This document shows positions 1 through 7,287 of a stretch of DNA of 24,250 nt, piece by piece. The DNA is taken from contig DJOW01000056.1 of assembly GCA_002437305.1 (NCBI GenBank), positions 1-24,250 of the forward strand, written 5' to 3'. Below the pieces are notes generated by a model, which saw only the letters and a program-made list of their open reading frames with translations, made no database searches and was not told the origin of the DNA. This stretch comes from Bacteroidales bacterium UBA6428 (GTDB lineage Bacteria; Bacteroidota; Bacteroidia; Bacteroidales; UBA932). Numbering within the stretch: position 1 is the stretch's first letter; every line of letters begins with the position of its first letter. Position numbers and translations under genes: made by a program.

Positions 1-1
1 A

Positions 2-463
2 CACTCGATGGAACACTACCCCAAGACAGCCATCCGCACGACCAACACACGGTACTATACAGATCCGTCAATAGGGATCGCTGCCTTAGGCATCGGCCCA
101 GGAGATCTGCTGTCGGATTTCAATACCTTTGGCCTTCATTTTGAGGGATTGGCCATACGTGACTTAAGAACCTACGCGTCAGGCCTCCTTGGAGAAGTCT
201 ATCACTATCGTGATTCGGAAGGCTTGGAGTGCGATGCCATCGTACATCTGCGTGACGGCAGTTACGGTCTTATCGAAATCAAGATAGGTGGCGAAAGACT
301 CATCAACGATGGTGCGGAAACACTCATCAAGCTCCAGAACAAGATTGACATTACGAGAATGAAGAGTCCTTCCTTCCTGATGATTCTCATCGGCATCGGA
401 GAGGTTGCCTACCGACGTGAAGACGGGGTATATGTGGTTCCAATAGGATGCTTGAAGGACTAA
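2..463 (+). CDS. DUF4143-type ATP-binding protein, C-terminal part (5' end outside window)
   Basis: The reading frame is open to the left edge, so the ATG at 8 is probably internal and the gene starts upstream of the window. About 150 C-terminal residues are visible. They match the C-terminal region of the large prokaryotic family of P-loop ATPases that end in a DUF4143 domain. A nuclease-like signature is present: an acidic residue in ECDAIVHLRDG, then the strand YGLIEIKIGG with an E-x-K triad, then a segment rich in Leu, Ile and Lys. The ATPase domain (Walker A and B) would lie off the edge. Proteins of this family are common accessory genes in Bacteroidales and their physiological role is mostly unknown; some are proposed to be defence- or mobile-element-linked. 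No terminator with a T-tract follows the stop. Identification at family level is fairly sure; function is not. Confidence 0.75.
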   Translation, partial: HSMEHYPKTAIRTTNTRYYTDPSIGIAALGIGPGDLLSDFNTFGLHFEGLAIRDLRTYASGLLGEVYHYRDSEGLECDAIVHLRDGSYGLIEIKIGGERLINDGAETLIKLQNKIDITRMKSPSFLMILIGIGEVAYRREDGVYVVPIGCLKD

Positions 464-465
464 AA

Positions 466-804
466 AGCCGACAGTGACAATATAGCGGCTGTCAACTTTA
501 GTCAAACTCGCTATCGCTGATTCCGGATCTTCTGTGTCATACAAAGTAATTGTCAATGGTCAGCGTGGCCACCCTTCTGTTCTTATCCAACAGAAACACA
601 TGTAACAACGGCACTTGGGGAATATTTTTGTTTTCTGCATAGAATAGCCCCTCCTCATCTAAAATATCGGATGCCTGAAACGCGTCCGACAAAGTGTGAT
701 GTAAACCGTATCAACGTTTTTCTTTTTCGGAGATCAGAAATATAATCTTAATATTCACTTTTCGGATAGAAGAATGTGAGTATCGGATTGTCATCATTTT
801 TCAT
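466..804 (-). pseudogene. Possible ruined gene of unknown family
   Basis: This gap between the ATPase gene and the IS remnant has no intact gene, but the minus strand reads like protein in three successive frames. From 804 a frame begins MKNDDNPILTFFYPKSEY and hits a stop, then continues DYISDLRKRK. From 710 to 537 another frame is open for 57 codons and includes VPLLHVFLLDKNRRVATLTI. From 556 to 466 a third frame continues with LYDTEDPESAIASLTKVDSR. The joins at frame changes suggest indels in a former gene whose 5' part ended at or near the IS end at 819. The string HVFLLDK followed by a short basic turn and a strand resembles lipoprotein propeller or TlpA-like proteins only vaguely, so no family is claimed. 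Chance open stretches are a real alternative. Confidence 0.28.
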
Positions 805-818
805 CGAGCACTACTACT

Positions 819-1382
819 GATGCGATAAATATTTTATTAAAATTTTAATTCCAGTTCTTTGACATCCTGATTTTGAGTGAGCGGCTTCGGGACATCCAGA
901 ATCGTCTTCAGGTCCGCCTTGGAAAGGATGTGGCCTTCAACGACCTTGGCAACTTCAGTGATGGTAAGCGGACTCTCAAGTGCGGCCTTCACCCATGCGA
1001 GCAGCAGGTAAGAGCAGATCGCGACCCGAAGGTGGATCTTGACGGCATTCTCCGAGTATCCCCAGAGCGACTTTATGGTCAGGTTTCCCTTGATCCATTT
1101 GAAGAACGTCTCTATTGCCCAGCGGTTGCGGTAGATGTTGGCCATGACAAGAGGATCCAACTCCATGTTGTTGGTGATGAAAGATATAACCACATCGTTC
1201 ACGGCATCGTGGAACATCACCATACGAAGATTCTCCGGATATTTCTTCGCGGTAACGGTACCGGTGCTGAAAACAGCCGCAAAATTAGTCACTCGCTCAC
1301 TTCAAATCATAAAATGTCAAAGAGCTGCTTAAATAATTTTCAGTTAAAGACTTGCCGCGACTTCGAATCGATTTATCGCATC
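819..1382 (-). mobile_element. Internally deleted IS4-family insertion sequence
   Basis: A 12-bp perfect inverted repeat, GATGCGATAAAT, occurs at 819-830 and inverted at 1371-1382. Between them lies the C-terminal part of an IS4-family transposase on the minus strand, whose stop codon is seven bases inside the left repeat. The element is about 560 bp, whereas IS4 elements usually run about 1.3 to 1.6 kb, so roughly two thirds is missing while both ends remain. No clear target-site duplication is visible next to the repeats (TACTACT on the left, GGATAGC on the right), which fits an old insertion or altered flanks. Such an element could be moved only by a transposase supplied in trans. Confidence 0.7.
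837..1292 (-). pseudogene. IS4-family transposase, C-terminal fragment
   Basis: About 151 residues remain of a DDE transposase that is normally near 400. The diagnostic IS4 signature Y-(2)-R-(3)-E-(6)-K is exact in YRNRWAIETFFKWIK and carries the catalytic Glu of the DDE triad. It is followed by a helix-rich stretch (LWGYSENAVKIHLRVAICSY) typical of the family. The two catalytic Asp residues and the N-terminal DNA-binding part are missing. The frame opens at a GTG (1292) only four codons after an in-frame stop. The sequence just upstream looks like the element's own end, so the cause is an internal deletion and not an external truncation. The fragment cannot catalyse transposition. Confidence 0.85.
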
Positions 1383-1513
1383 GGATAGCGATTCAAATCG
1401 TGAATAAGTCAAACTAAATGTAAAATATTAAAATATAACAAGTTACAAATAAACAATGCGATTTTGTCGCATCACTAATAGTCAAAGATACAATATTTTC
1501 TCCGTTTTTAGAG
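1383..1513. other. A+T-rich spacer
   Basis: This lies between the IS end and the stop of the tricorn-type protease gene. It is very A+T-rich, with no open frame of interest. No hairpin with a T-run that would be a convincing terminator for the protease gene was found. Confidence 0.5.
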
Positions 1514-4500
1514 TTACTGAATCTCCGGGAGCCCCAGATCCTTGAAGGTGCGCGGAGCCGGAGTCTTCGGGAGCGGCCTGCGGTCCTTGATCTGCCGGAG
1601 GGCGGTCTCGATGGCCTTGTCAAGCTGCTGATCCTCACCGGCATATTCCTTGATCGGATCATTGTCCAGCACGATGTCAGGATCGACTCCGTGGTTCTCG
1701 ACGATCCACTGTCCCGTCGCCGCGTCGTAGTTCGTGAAGAAAGGCACGCGCACGTCTGTCCCGTCCATGTAAGGCAGCGAGCCGCTGATGCCCACGATTC
1801 CGCCCCATGTCCTGGTCCCGATCACTGTTCCGAGGTTGTTGGCCTTGAAACTCCACGGGAAGAGGTCGCCGTCGGAGGCTGAATATTTGTTGATCAGCAG
1901 CACCTTAGGACCCGTATGCGTTCCCTCGGGGATGGTACCGTTCTGGTTGGAGTTCCGGTACATTGTCATCCTGTAGACCTTGCGAAGAAGCCTCTCGATG
2001 ACCATCGGGGAGATGTTTCCGCCACCGTTGGCACGGTCGTCGATGATGAGAGCCTCCTTGTCAAGCTGAGGATAGTACCAGCGGGCGAACTCATTCAGGC
2101 CCTCGGGTCCCATGTCAGGAATATAGATGTAGCCGACCTTGCCGCCGGACTTTTCCTCGACGGTGCGGATGTTCCTCATCACCCACTCGTAATGTTCGAG
2201 AGGATATTCATCGGCTATCGGTTTGACAACGACCTTGCGGCCTCCCTCGGCGGCGGACTTATTCACCGTCAGTTCCACGAGCTTGCCAGCCTTGCCGACA
2301 AGGAGTCTGTAAATGTTGTCAACATCTTTAAGCGACTGACCGTCAATGGCTGTGATGAAGTCACCCTCGGAGATGTTCATTCCCGGCTCGGTCAACGGGG
2401 AGCGGAGCTCGCTTCTGTAGACGGCACCGGAATAGATGTGGTCGATCTTGAAATAACCGCTCTTGTCCTTGCTCATCTTGGCTCCGAGAAGCCCCATCGG
2501 TATGCGCTCCGGCTTAGGGTAGTCGCCCGGATTGACGTAGGCGTGGCCGCTGCCGACCTCACCGATCATTCCGCCGATCACATAGTTGAGATCCAGGCGT
2601 GTCTTGACGTATGGCAGAAGCGCGGCGTACTTCTCTTTGACCGCCTTCCAGTCGCGCCCATGCATATTCTCCAGATAGTAGCCGTCGCGGAAGGCTCTCC
2701 AGACCTCGTCGAAGATCTGAGGCCACTCCTGCGAGTAATCAACTGTAGTGAACATGTTGTCGACATCAACGGCCTCACCGCCACCTACTTTGGCCGCAGG
2801 GAAATTCACGGCCGTCCATTTGCCTTTGGCGGTCGAAAGAGCCTTTTTGTCACCATGCCGGTAGATTACCATCCCGTCAGAGCATTGCTCGGACTTGCCC
2901 GTCTCGAAATCAAACACTTGGGTGCCACGGCCATCCCTGTACCAGAGTTTCTTGCCGTCGCTGAAATAAGAGCGTGAGCCACCTACCGGAAGCTTGATGG
3001 TCCTGTCAAGCAGGCCGTCCACATCGATCTTCACGTCCTCGGTTTTCTTGCCGGAAACCTTTTTGTCATTGGAAGGCCTGGCATCCTTAGCGGCCTTTTT
3101 ATCCTTGGAAGCCTCTGCAGGAGCCGCCTCATCTTCCTTTACATCGGAAGCGTTCACCGACTCGCTGTCAGTAGGGAGCAGCGGAGAAGGCGTGCCGGAA
3201 GCGAGCATTGTCATATAGACCCCGCTTCTGTCTGTGTAGGCGAAGTTCCACTCGATCCAGCTGTAGATCGGACGGAAATCTCGATCAGAAGTGAATATCA
3301 AGTACTTGCCGTCAGTCGAGAAGACAGGTGAGCTGGAGTCGTACCATTTTTCCGTGACAGGATATTCCTTGCCGGAGGCAAGGTTCAGGACATAGACCAC
3401 ACTCATTTTGTTCGGCGCCGGGCGGCTGTAGGCAAGCCATTTGCCGTCAGGGGAATATTCAACATCCCTGATTTCCTGCTCCGGGCACTGGAGCACCGTC
3501 CTGGCGGTCTTGGCGAACGGATCCACCTCTACGATGCGGTTCTTGCGGTCGGTGTAAAGGATGTGCTTGCTGTCCGGACTCCACTGGAGACTGCGGATGT
3601 AGGTGTCGTTGTCCTTGGTGACCTGGACAGGCTCGCCGCCGGCTGCGACATCGTAGAGATAAACCTCGGTCTCCCCTGTCCCGTCACCGATGAACGCGAT
3701 GTATTTTCCGTCCGGGCTCCAGTCAGCGCTGCGCTCGTTGGAGCCTGGGGTCTTGGTGATGTTGCGGGTAATTCCCTTTCCGACAGGCACATCGAACACT
3801 TCACCTCTGGCAGTAACAACCATTCTCTTTCCGTCAGGGGAAAGGCTGAACGACGAGCGGCCCTTCTTGCCGACATTCATTCTCTCCGCCCTTGCATAGA
3901 CAAGGTCTGAACCGAGGGTGATGTGGATCTGTTCGGCGGTCCTAGTGGCCGGGTCAAGTTTGTAGAGGTAGCCGCCTTTTTCGAACACGACGAGTTTTCC
4001 GTTGGTGCTCGGGAACTTCACATCGTAATCATCGAAGGATGTCACCTTGGCCGTGGCCTTGGTCTTGGTGTTGTAGACGAAAAGATTCATCGTCATGTCA
4101 CGATCGGATGCAAAGTAGATCTCGTCACCGACCCACATAGGGAATATGTCCTGCGCCGGGTTGTCGGTGATCTTCTCGACCTTCTTGCCGTCATAGACCC
4201 AGACCTCATCGGCCATTCCGCCACGGTAATATTTCCATGTCCTGAACTCCCTCATCACCCGGTTGTAGGCAAGTTTCTTTCCGTCAAGCGAATAGGAGCA
4301 GAATCCTCCTTCCGGAAGCGGAATCTCCTTCGGCATGCCTCCGTTCACCGAGACAGTCCAAAGCTTGCCGGCGAAGCCGTCGCCGGTGCGGTTTCTGAAT
4401 ATGATGCTCTTTCCGTCAGGTGTCCATCCCATCACGATGTTGTTGGGACCCATCCTGTCGCCAAGGTCATCCCGCCCGTTGGTGGCCGTGTAGGTCAGAC

Positions 4501-4807
4501 GTACCGGCTCTCCGCCTCTGGCCGGGATGATGTAAACCTCGCGGTTGCCGTCATATTCACCGGTGAACGCGATCGTCTCGCCGTCCGGCGAGTAGCGCGC
4601 GAACATCTCGTAGCCGATGTGTGAGGTCAGGCGGCGCGCCTCGCCGCCGGTCAGCGGAGCCGTGAACAGGTCGCCAGCGTAGGAGAACACAACATCCGTC
4701 CCGTTCGTCGCCGGGAACCTGAGCAGTCTCGCCTCATCGGCCGCGTTGGTCGCTGAGCTTGTCGAAGCGACTGCTGAAAGCGTCATTCCTCCCAAAAGGA
4801 GGGTCAA
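1514..4807 (-). CDS. Tricorn-type S41 family protease, secreted
   Basis: This 1,097-residue protein degrades peptides and is built like archaeal tricorn protease. An N-terminal TolB/WD40-like beta-propeller region (about residues 30-530, with many SPDGK-type blades) is followed by a Lys/Asp/Ser-rich linker near 540-580. Next come a second partial propeller, a tricorn C1 helical domain, a PDZ domain (SEGDFITAIDGQSL) and the S41 catalytic core. Visible active-site parts are the His of GSGHAYV near residue 754, the Ser of SASDGDLF near 978 and the ENHGVDPDI segment. The frame opens at TTG 4807; an ATG at 4786 is internal to the signal peptide. The natural start is probably ATG 4823, giving MKRLFLTLLLGGMTLSAVAS, but an extra A in the run 4806-4811 shifts it out of frame. 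Export to the periplasm is inferred from that signal peptide. The gene is transcribed alone. Confidence 0.92.
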   Translation of the reverse strand: MTLLLGGMTLSAVASTSSATNAADEARLLRFPATNGTDVVFSYAGDLFTAPLTGGEARRLTSHIGYEMFARYSPDGETIAFTGEYDGNREVYIIPARGGEPVRLTYTATNGRDDLGDRMGPNNIVMGWTPDGKSIIFRNRTGDGFAGKLWTVSVNGGMPKEIPLPEGGFCSYSLDGKKLAYNRVMREFRTWKYYRGGMADEVWVYDGKKVEKITDNPAQDIFPMWVGDEIYFASDRDMTMNLFVYNTKTKATAKVTSFDDYDVKFPSTNGKLVVFEKGGYLYKLDPATRTAEQIHITLGSDLVYARAERMNVGKKGRSSFSLSPDGKRMVVTARGEVFDVPVGKGITRNITKTPGSNERSADWSPDGKYIAFIGDGTGETEVYLYDVAAGGEPVQVTKDNDTYIRSLQWSPDSKHILYTDRKNRIVEVDPFAKTARTVLQCPEQEIRDVEYSPDGKWLAYSRPAPNKMSVVYVLNLASGKEYPVTEKWYDSSSPVFSTDGKYLIFTSDRDFRPIYSWIEWNFAYTDRSGVYMTMLASGTPSPLLPTDSESVNASDVKEDEAAPAEASKDKKAAKDARPSNDKKVSGKKTEDVKIDVDGLLDRTIKLPVGGSRSYFSDGKKLWYRDGRGTQVFDFETGKSEQCSDGMVIYRHGDKKALSTAKGKWTAVNFPAAKVGGGEAVDVDNMFTTVDYSQEWPQIFDEVWRAFRDGYYLENMHGRDWKAVKEKYAALLPYVKTRLDLNYVIGGMIGEVGSGHAYVNPGDYPKPERIPMGLLGAKMSKDKSGYFKIDHIYSGAVYRSELRSPLTEPGMNISEGDFITAIDGQSLKDVDNIYRLLVGKAGKLVELTVNKSAAEGGRKVVVKPIADEYPLEHYEWVMRNIRTVEEKSGGKVGYIYIPDMGPEGLNEFARWYYPQLDKEALIIDDRANGGGNISPMVIERLLRKVYRMTMYRNSNQNGTIPEGTHTGPKVLLINKYSASDGDLFPWSFKANNLGTVIGTRTWGGIVGISGSLPYMDGTDVRVPFFTNYDAATGQWIVENHGVDPDIVLDNDPIKEYAGEDQQLDKAIETALRQIKDRRPLPKTPAPRTFKDLGLPEIQ
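4748..4771. repeat. Palindromic word of the TTCGACAAGCTCAG type inside the protease gene
   Basis: The 24 bases here, read on the minus strand, contain GCTTCGACAAGCTCAGCGAC with six-base complementary arms (GTCGCT and AGCGAC). TTCGACAAGCTCAG is a core I recall as a widely dispersed repeat in Bacteroidetes and other genomes. Here it is translated as part of ASTSSAT, just after the hydrophobic part of the signal peptide, so it lengthens the linker without breaking the frame. No second copy lies in this window, so its status as a repeat rests on outside knowledge. Confidence 0.45.
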
Positions 4808-4823
4808 AAAACAATCTCTTCAT
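4805..4823 (-). other. Homopolymer frameshift at the protease start
   Basis: Reading the minus strand from ATG 4823 gives MKRLFF and then leaves the protease frame. Removing one base from the six-A run at 4806-4811 (T's in the message) yields MKRLFLTLLLGG, a standard signal peptide joined in frame to the rest of the 1,097-residue protein. The cause may be a sequencing or assembly error, a real mutation, or slippage-based on/off switching. Confidence 0.7.
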
Positions 4824-4917
4824 AATCTATACAAATCATTAAATATCAATATGTTTCGCAACAATCTCAATCAATTTCCCAACAAGGACGATTCCAAGAT
4901 AGCAATAATTATTCTGT

Positions 4918-4949
4918 CAAAATAATTTTATCAGAATAATCTTGGCAAA
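4918..4949 (-). promoter_or_regulatory. Candidate promoter of the tricorn-type protease gene
   Basis: On the minus strand TTTG (4949-4946) is followed after 20 bases by TTATTTTG (4925-4918). This is one mismatch from the Bacteroidetes -7 box TAnnTTTG at close to the usual 19-base spacing. Transcription would begin near 4911 and give a leader of about 90 bases to ATG 4823. A second, weaker pair sits at 4861-4832 (TTG, 19 bases, ATGATTTG). Confidence 0.4.
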
Positions 4950-5020
4950 ATTGTACAATCATACTTAATATAATTTTACTTCATATAAATTTATATAAAA
5001 CACATTGTAATGCGCTTAGG

Positions 5021-5070
5021 ACAGAAAAATCAAATGGCGAATTTTGGTAACGTGCAAAATTCGCCATTTG
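5021..5070 (-). terminator. Intrinsic terminator of the M3 peptidase gene
   Basis: A perfect 16-bp inverted repeat (5031-5046 and 5055-5070, arm CAAATGGCGAATTTTG) encloses an eight-base loop. On the minus strand it is followed at once by ATTTTTCTGT, a T-tract. It lies 88 bases past the peptidase stop codon, so it should end that transcript and insulate the protease gene downstream. Confidence 0.8.
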
Positions 5071-5158
5071 CTTTCTTTCTGCCATTCTGTCAGCGGTCAC
5101 TTCAAAATTTTGGCGGCTCCGGCCACTTCGGCTGCTGGCTCAATGACCGGGAATGCGA

Positions 5159-7204
5159 TTACTCAGTCAGTCCACGGGCGCGTAGAAGTGCTCCTGGATC
5201 CGGCCGGGCCCCACGGAAGGAGAGGTAGAGGGTCATCGGCTCCTCGCTGCCACCCTTCTCAAGGAAGGTCTGACGGAACTTCAACGCGACCTCAGGATTG
5301 TATATTCCCTGCCGCTGGAAGTACTCGAAGGCATCCTTGTCCAAAACCTCGGCCCAGAGGTAGCTGTAGTAGCCGGCGCTGTAGCCGCTGTTGAAGATGT
5401 GGTTGAAATAGGTGGTGCGGTAGCGAGGGATGATCTCGTCGATGAGACCCATCTCCTTGCAGACCTTCTTCTCGAAGTCAGCCACATTGGCGGCCTGGTC
5501 TCCCTCGGAAAGCTTCGCAAGGTCAGCCTCCGTGAGCTCGTGCCACTTCATGTCCAGAATGGAGGCCGCGCAAAGCTCAGATGTCATGAAGCCCTGATTG
5601 AACTTGCTTGCGTTGTTGATTTTAGTCACGAGAGAATCCGGAATGACTTCACCTGTCTCGTAATGTTTGGCATATTCGGCGAGGATCTCCGGCTGGAAAG
5701 CCCAGTTCTCATTGAACTGAGAGAATGTCTCGACAAAGTCGCGTGCCACGTTGGTGCCGCTGACTGACGGATAGTGGCATTTAGAAAGAAGACCGTGAAG
5801 GGCGTGGCCGAACTCGTGGAACACGGTAAGAACCTCATCAATCGTGAACAATGCCGGAAGCGAGTCGGTCGGAGCGGTCATGTTCCCGACATTGATGACG
5901 ATCGGTCGAACGTCATTCCCCTGCGCGTCAACATATTGCTCACGGAAATTCGTCATCCACGCACCGCCCCTCTTCGAAGCGCGAGGGAAGTAGTCGGTCG
6001 AGAATATTCCAAGAAGGCTGCCGTCGGCGTCCGTCACCTTGAAAGCCTCGACCGCAGGGTTGTAAAGCGGAACGTCCTTCAGCGGCTCGACATTGATGCC
6101 GTAGAGCTTGCGGGCGGCGAAGAAGATGCCGTCGCGGACATTCTCCATCCGGAAATATGGCTTTGTCAGATTCTCGTCCAATGAATATTTCCGCGCGCGT
6201 ACCTTCTCGGCATAGTAGAACCAGTCCCAAGACTCGATCTTCGAGCCTGCGGCCACCTTGCCGGCCTGGATGTCCTCGTCCATAACCTTCTGCATGTCAA
6301 CGATCTCCTCCTTGGCCTTGCTGACAGCAGGGCCTATGATCTTGTCAAGGAAAGCGTCCACGGTCCCAGGATCGTGCGCCATCTTGTCGTCAAGCTGGTA
6401 GGCGGCGAAATTGTCGAAGCCAAGCAGTTTGGCCTTCTCGGCGCGGAGTTTCAGGATCTCAAGGCATAGAGCCTTGTTGTCATATTCATTGCCATTGTTG
6501 CCTCTGGAGGAATAGGCCTTGAACATCTCCTCGCGGCGGCTCCTGTCCTCGCAGGAGGTCATCTCGGAGGTGTAGGATGAGACCGGGATTCCGAATTTCT
6601 CCTTGAAGGCATTGTTCTCTGCGAGCAGGTTAGTGCCGAATTTCTGCTGGGCGGCGGCGATCTTCTGGTTGATCTCCTTGAGTCTCGCCTGAGCGGCCTC
6701 ACCAAGGTCCACACCGTTACGGGTGAAACTCTGGTAGAGTTTCTTGAGCACCATCTGCTGCTCTCTCGTAAGTCCGCTCTGGTCTGCGTCATAGACTGCC
6801 TTCACGCGCCCGAAGAACGCTTTGTTCATCGAGATGTTGTCCTCGTGCTCGGTCATCATCGCGGTGGCCTCCTCGACGACCTTGTTCATCTCGTCGCTGC
6901 CCTCAGTCTCCTGAAGGTTGAAAAGCACGGCGGCTGTCTTGGTCAAAGTCTTGCCGGACAGCTCGTAAGCCGCCACGGTGTTCTCGAATGACGGAGCCTC
7001 CTGATTGTTCAGGATTGCCTCGAGTTCCTTGTTCTGCTCCTCGATTCCGGCCTTGATGGCAGGAATATAATCGGTAAGCTGAATCATCCCGAACGGCGGA
7101 ATGCCGTAAGGTGTGTCCCATTCCTCAAGGAACGGGTTGTTTCTTGTCTGTGTGCAGGCTGCCATCATAACGATCGCTCCTAATGCTAAGACTGTTTTTT
7201 TCAT
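5159..7204 (-). CDS. dcp: M3 family metallopeptidase, peptidyl-dipeptidase Dcp type, lipoprotein
   Basis: The product is a zinc oligopeptidase of 681 residues, the usual length for Dcp, which removes dipeptides from the C-termini of short peptides. The zinc motif HEFGH is at residues 463-467 and the third ligand is the Glu in DFVETFSQ at about 492. The C-terminal MTLYLSFRGARPDPGALLRARG segment is typical of the family. The start gives a short hydrophobic signal ending in a lipobox with Cys17 (MMAAC). It should therefore be a lipid-anchored periplasmic or outer-membrane enzyme, unlike cytoplasmic E. coli Dcp. No acidic run follows the Cys, so a periplasmic face is more likely than the cell surface. 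It is a single-gene unit, ended by the hairpin at 5021-5070. With the tricorn-type protease downstream it makes a peptide-breakdown pair on separate transcripts. Confidence 0.93.
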   Translation of the reverse strand: MKKTVLALGAIVMMAACTQTRNNPFLEEWDTPYGIPPFGMIQLTDYIPAIKAGIEEQNKELEAILNNQEAPSFENTVAAYELSGKTLTKTAAVLFNLQETEGSDEMNKVVEEATAMMTEHEDNISMNKAFFGRVKAVYDADQSGLTREQQMVLKKLYQSFTRNGVDLGEAAQARLKEINQKIAAAQQKFGTNLLAENNAFKEKFGIPVSSYTSEMTSCEDRSRREEMFKAYSSRGNNGNEYDNKALCLEILKLRAEKAKLLGFDNFAAYQLDDKMAHDPGTVDAFLDKIIGPAVSKAKEEIVDMQKVMDEDIQAGKVAAGSKIESWDWFYYAEKVRARKYSLDENLTKPYFRMENVRDGIFFAARKLYGINVEPLKDVPLYNPAVEAFKVTDADGSLLGIFSTDYFPRASKRGGAWMTNFREQYVDAQGNDVRPIVINVGNMTAPTDSLPALFTIDEVLTVFHEFGHALHGLLSKCHYPSVSGTNVARDFVETFSQFNENWAFQPEILAEYAKHYETGEVIPDSLVTKINNASKFNQGFMTSELCAASILDMKWHELTEADLAKLSEGDQAANVADFEKKVCKEMGLIDEIIPRYRTTYFNHIFNSGYSAGYYSYLWAEVLDKDAFEYFQRQGIYNPEVALKFRQTFLEKGGSEEPMTLYLSFRGARPDPGALLRARGLTE

Positions 7205-7287
7205 CTTAGTGTAATTTAAACTTTAATATATTAATATTCATTATATTCTATTAAATCAGCGAAAATATCCGATTCTAGGATGCCATT

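Larger units (their letters stand above)
4824..5158. other. Intergenic region between M3 peptidase and tricorn-type protease genes
   Basis: From the peptidase stop leftwards it holds a G+C-rich stretch (5075-5155), a 16-bp perfect hairpin acting as terminator (5031-5070) and then an A+T-rich segment with a promoter candidate for the protease gene (4918-4949). The plus strand is open across part of it (from 5044), but the translation shows no family resemblance. On the minus strand 5075-5155 contains GTCATTGAGC and GCCGAAGTGGCCGG, a style of sequence often seen as dispersed intergenic repeats in this group. No other copy is in the window. Confidence 0.5.

Noticed and set aside
179..556. 125-codon minus-strand open frame
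   Set aside because: Most of it is antisense to the DUF4143-type gene. Only its first 30 codons, outside that gene, may belong to the ruined gene described at 466-804.
1916..2977. 353-codon plus-strand open frame
   Set aside because: It lies antisense within the tricorn-type protease gene, shows no family resemblance, and follows the codon pattern of the true gene on the other strand.
3923..4624. 233-codon plus-strand open frame
   Set aside because: It is antisense to the beta-propeller region of the protease gene, with no motif, signal or promoter.
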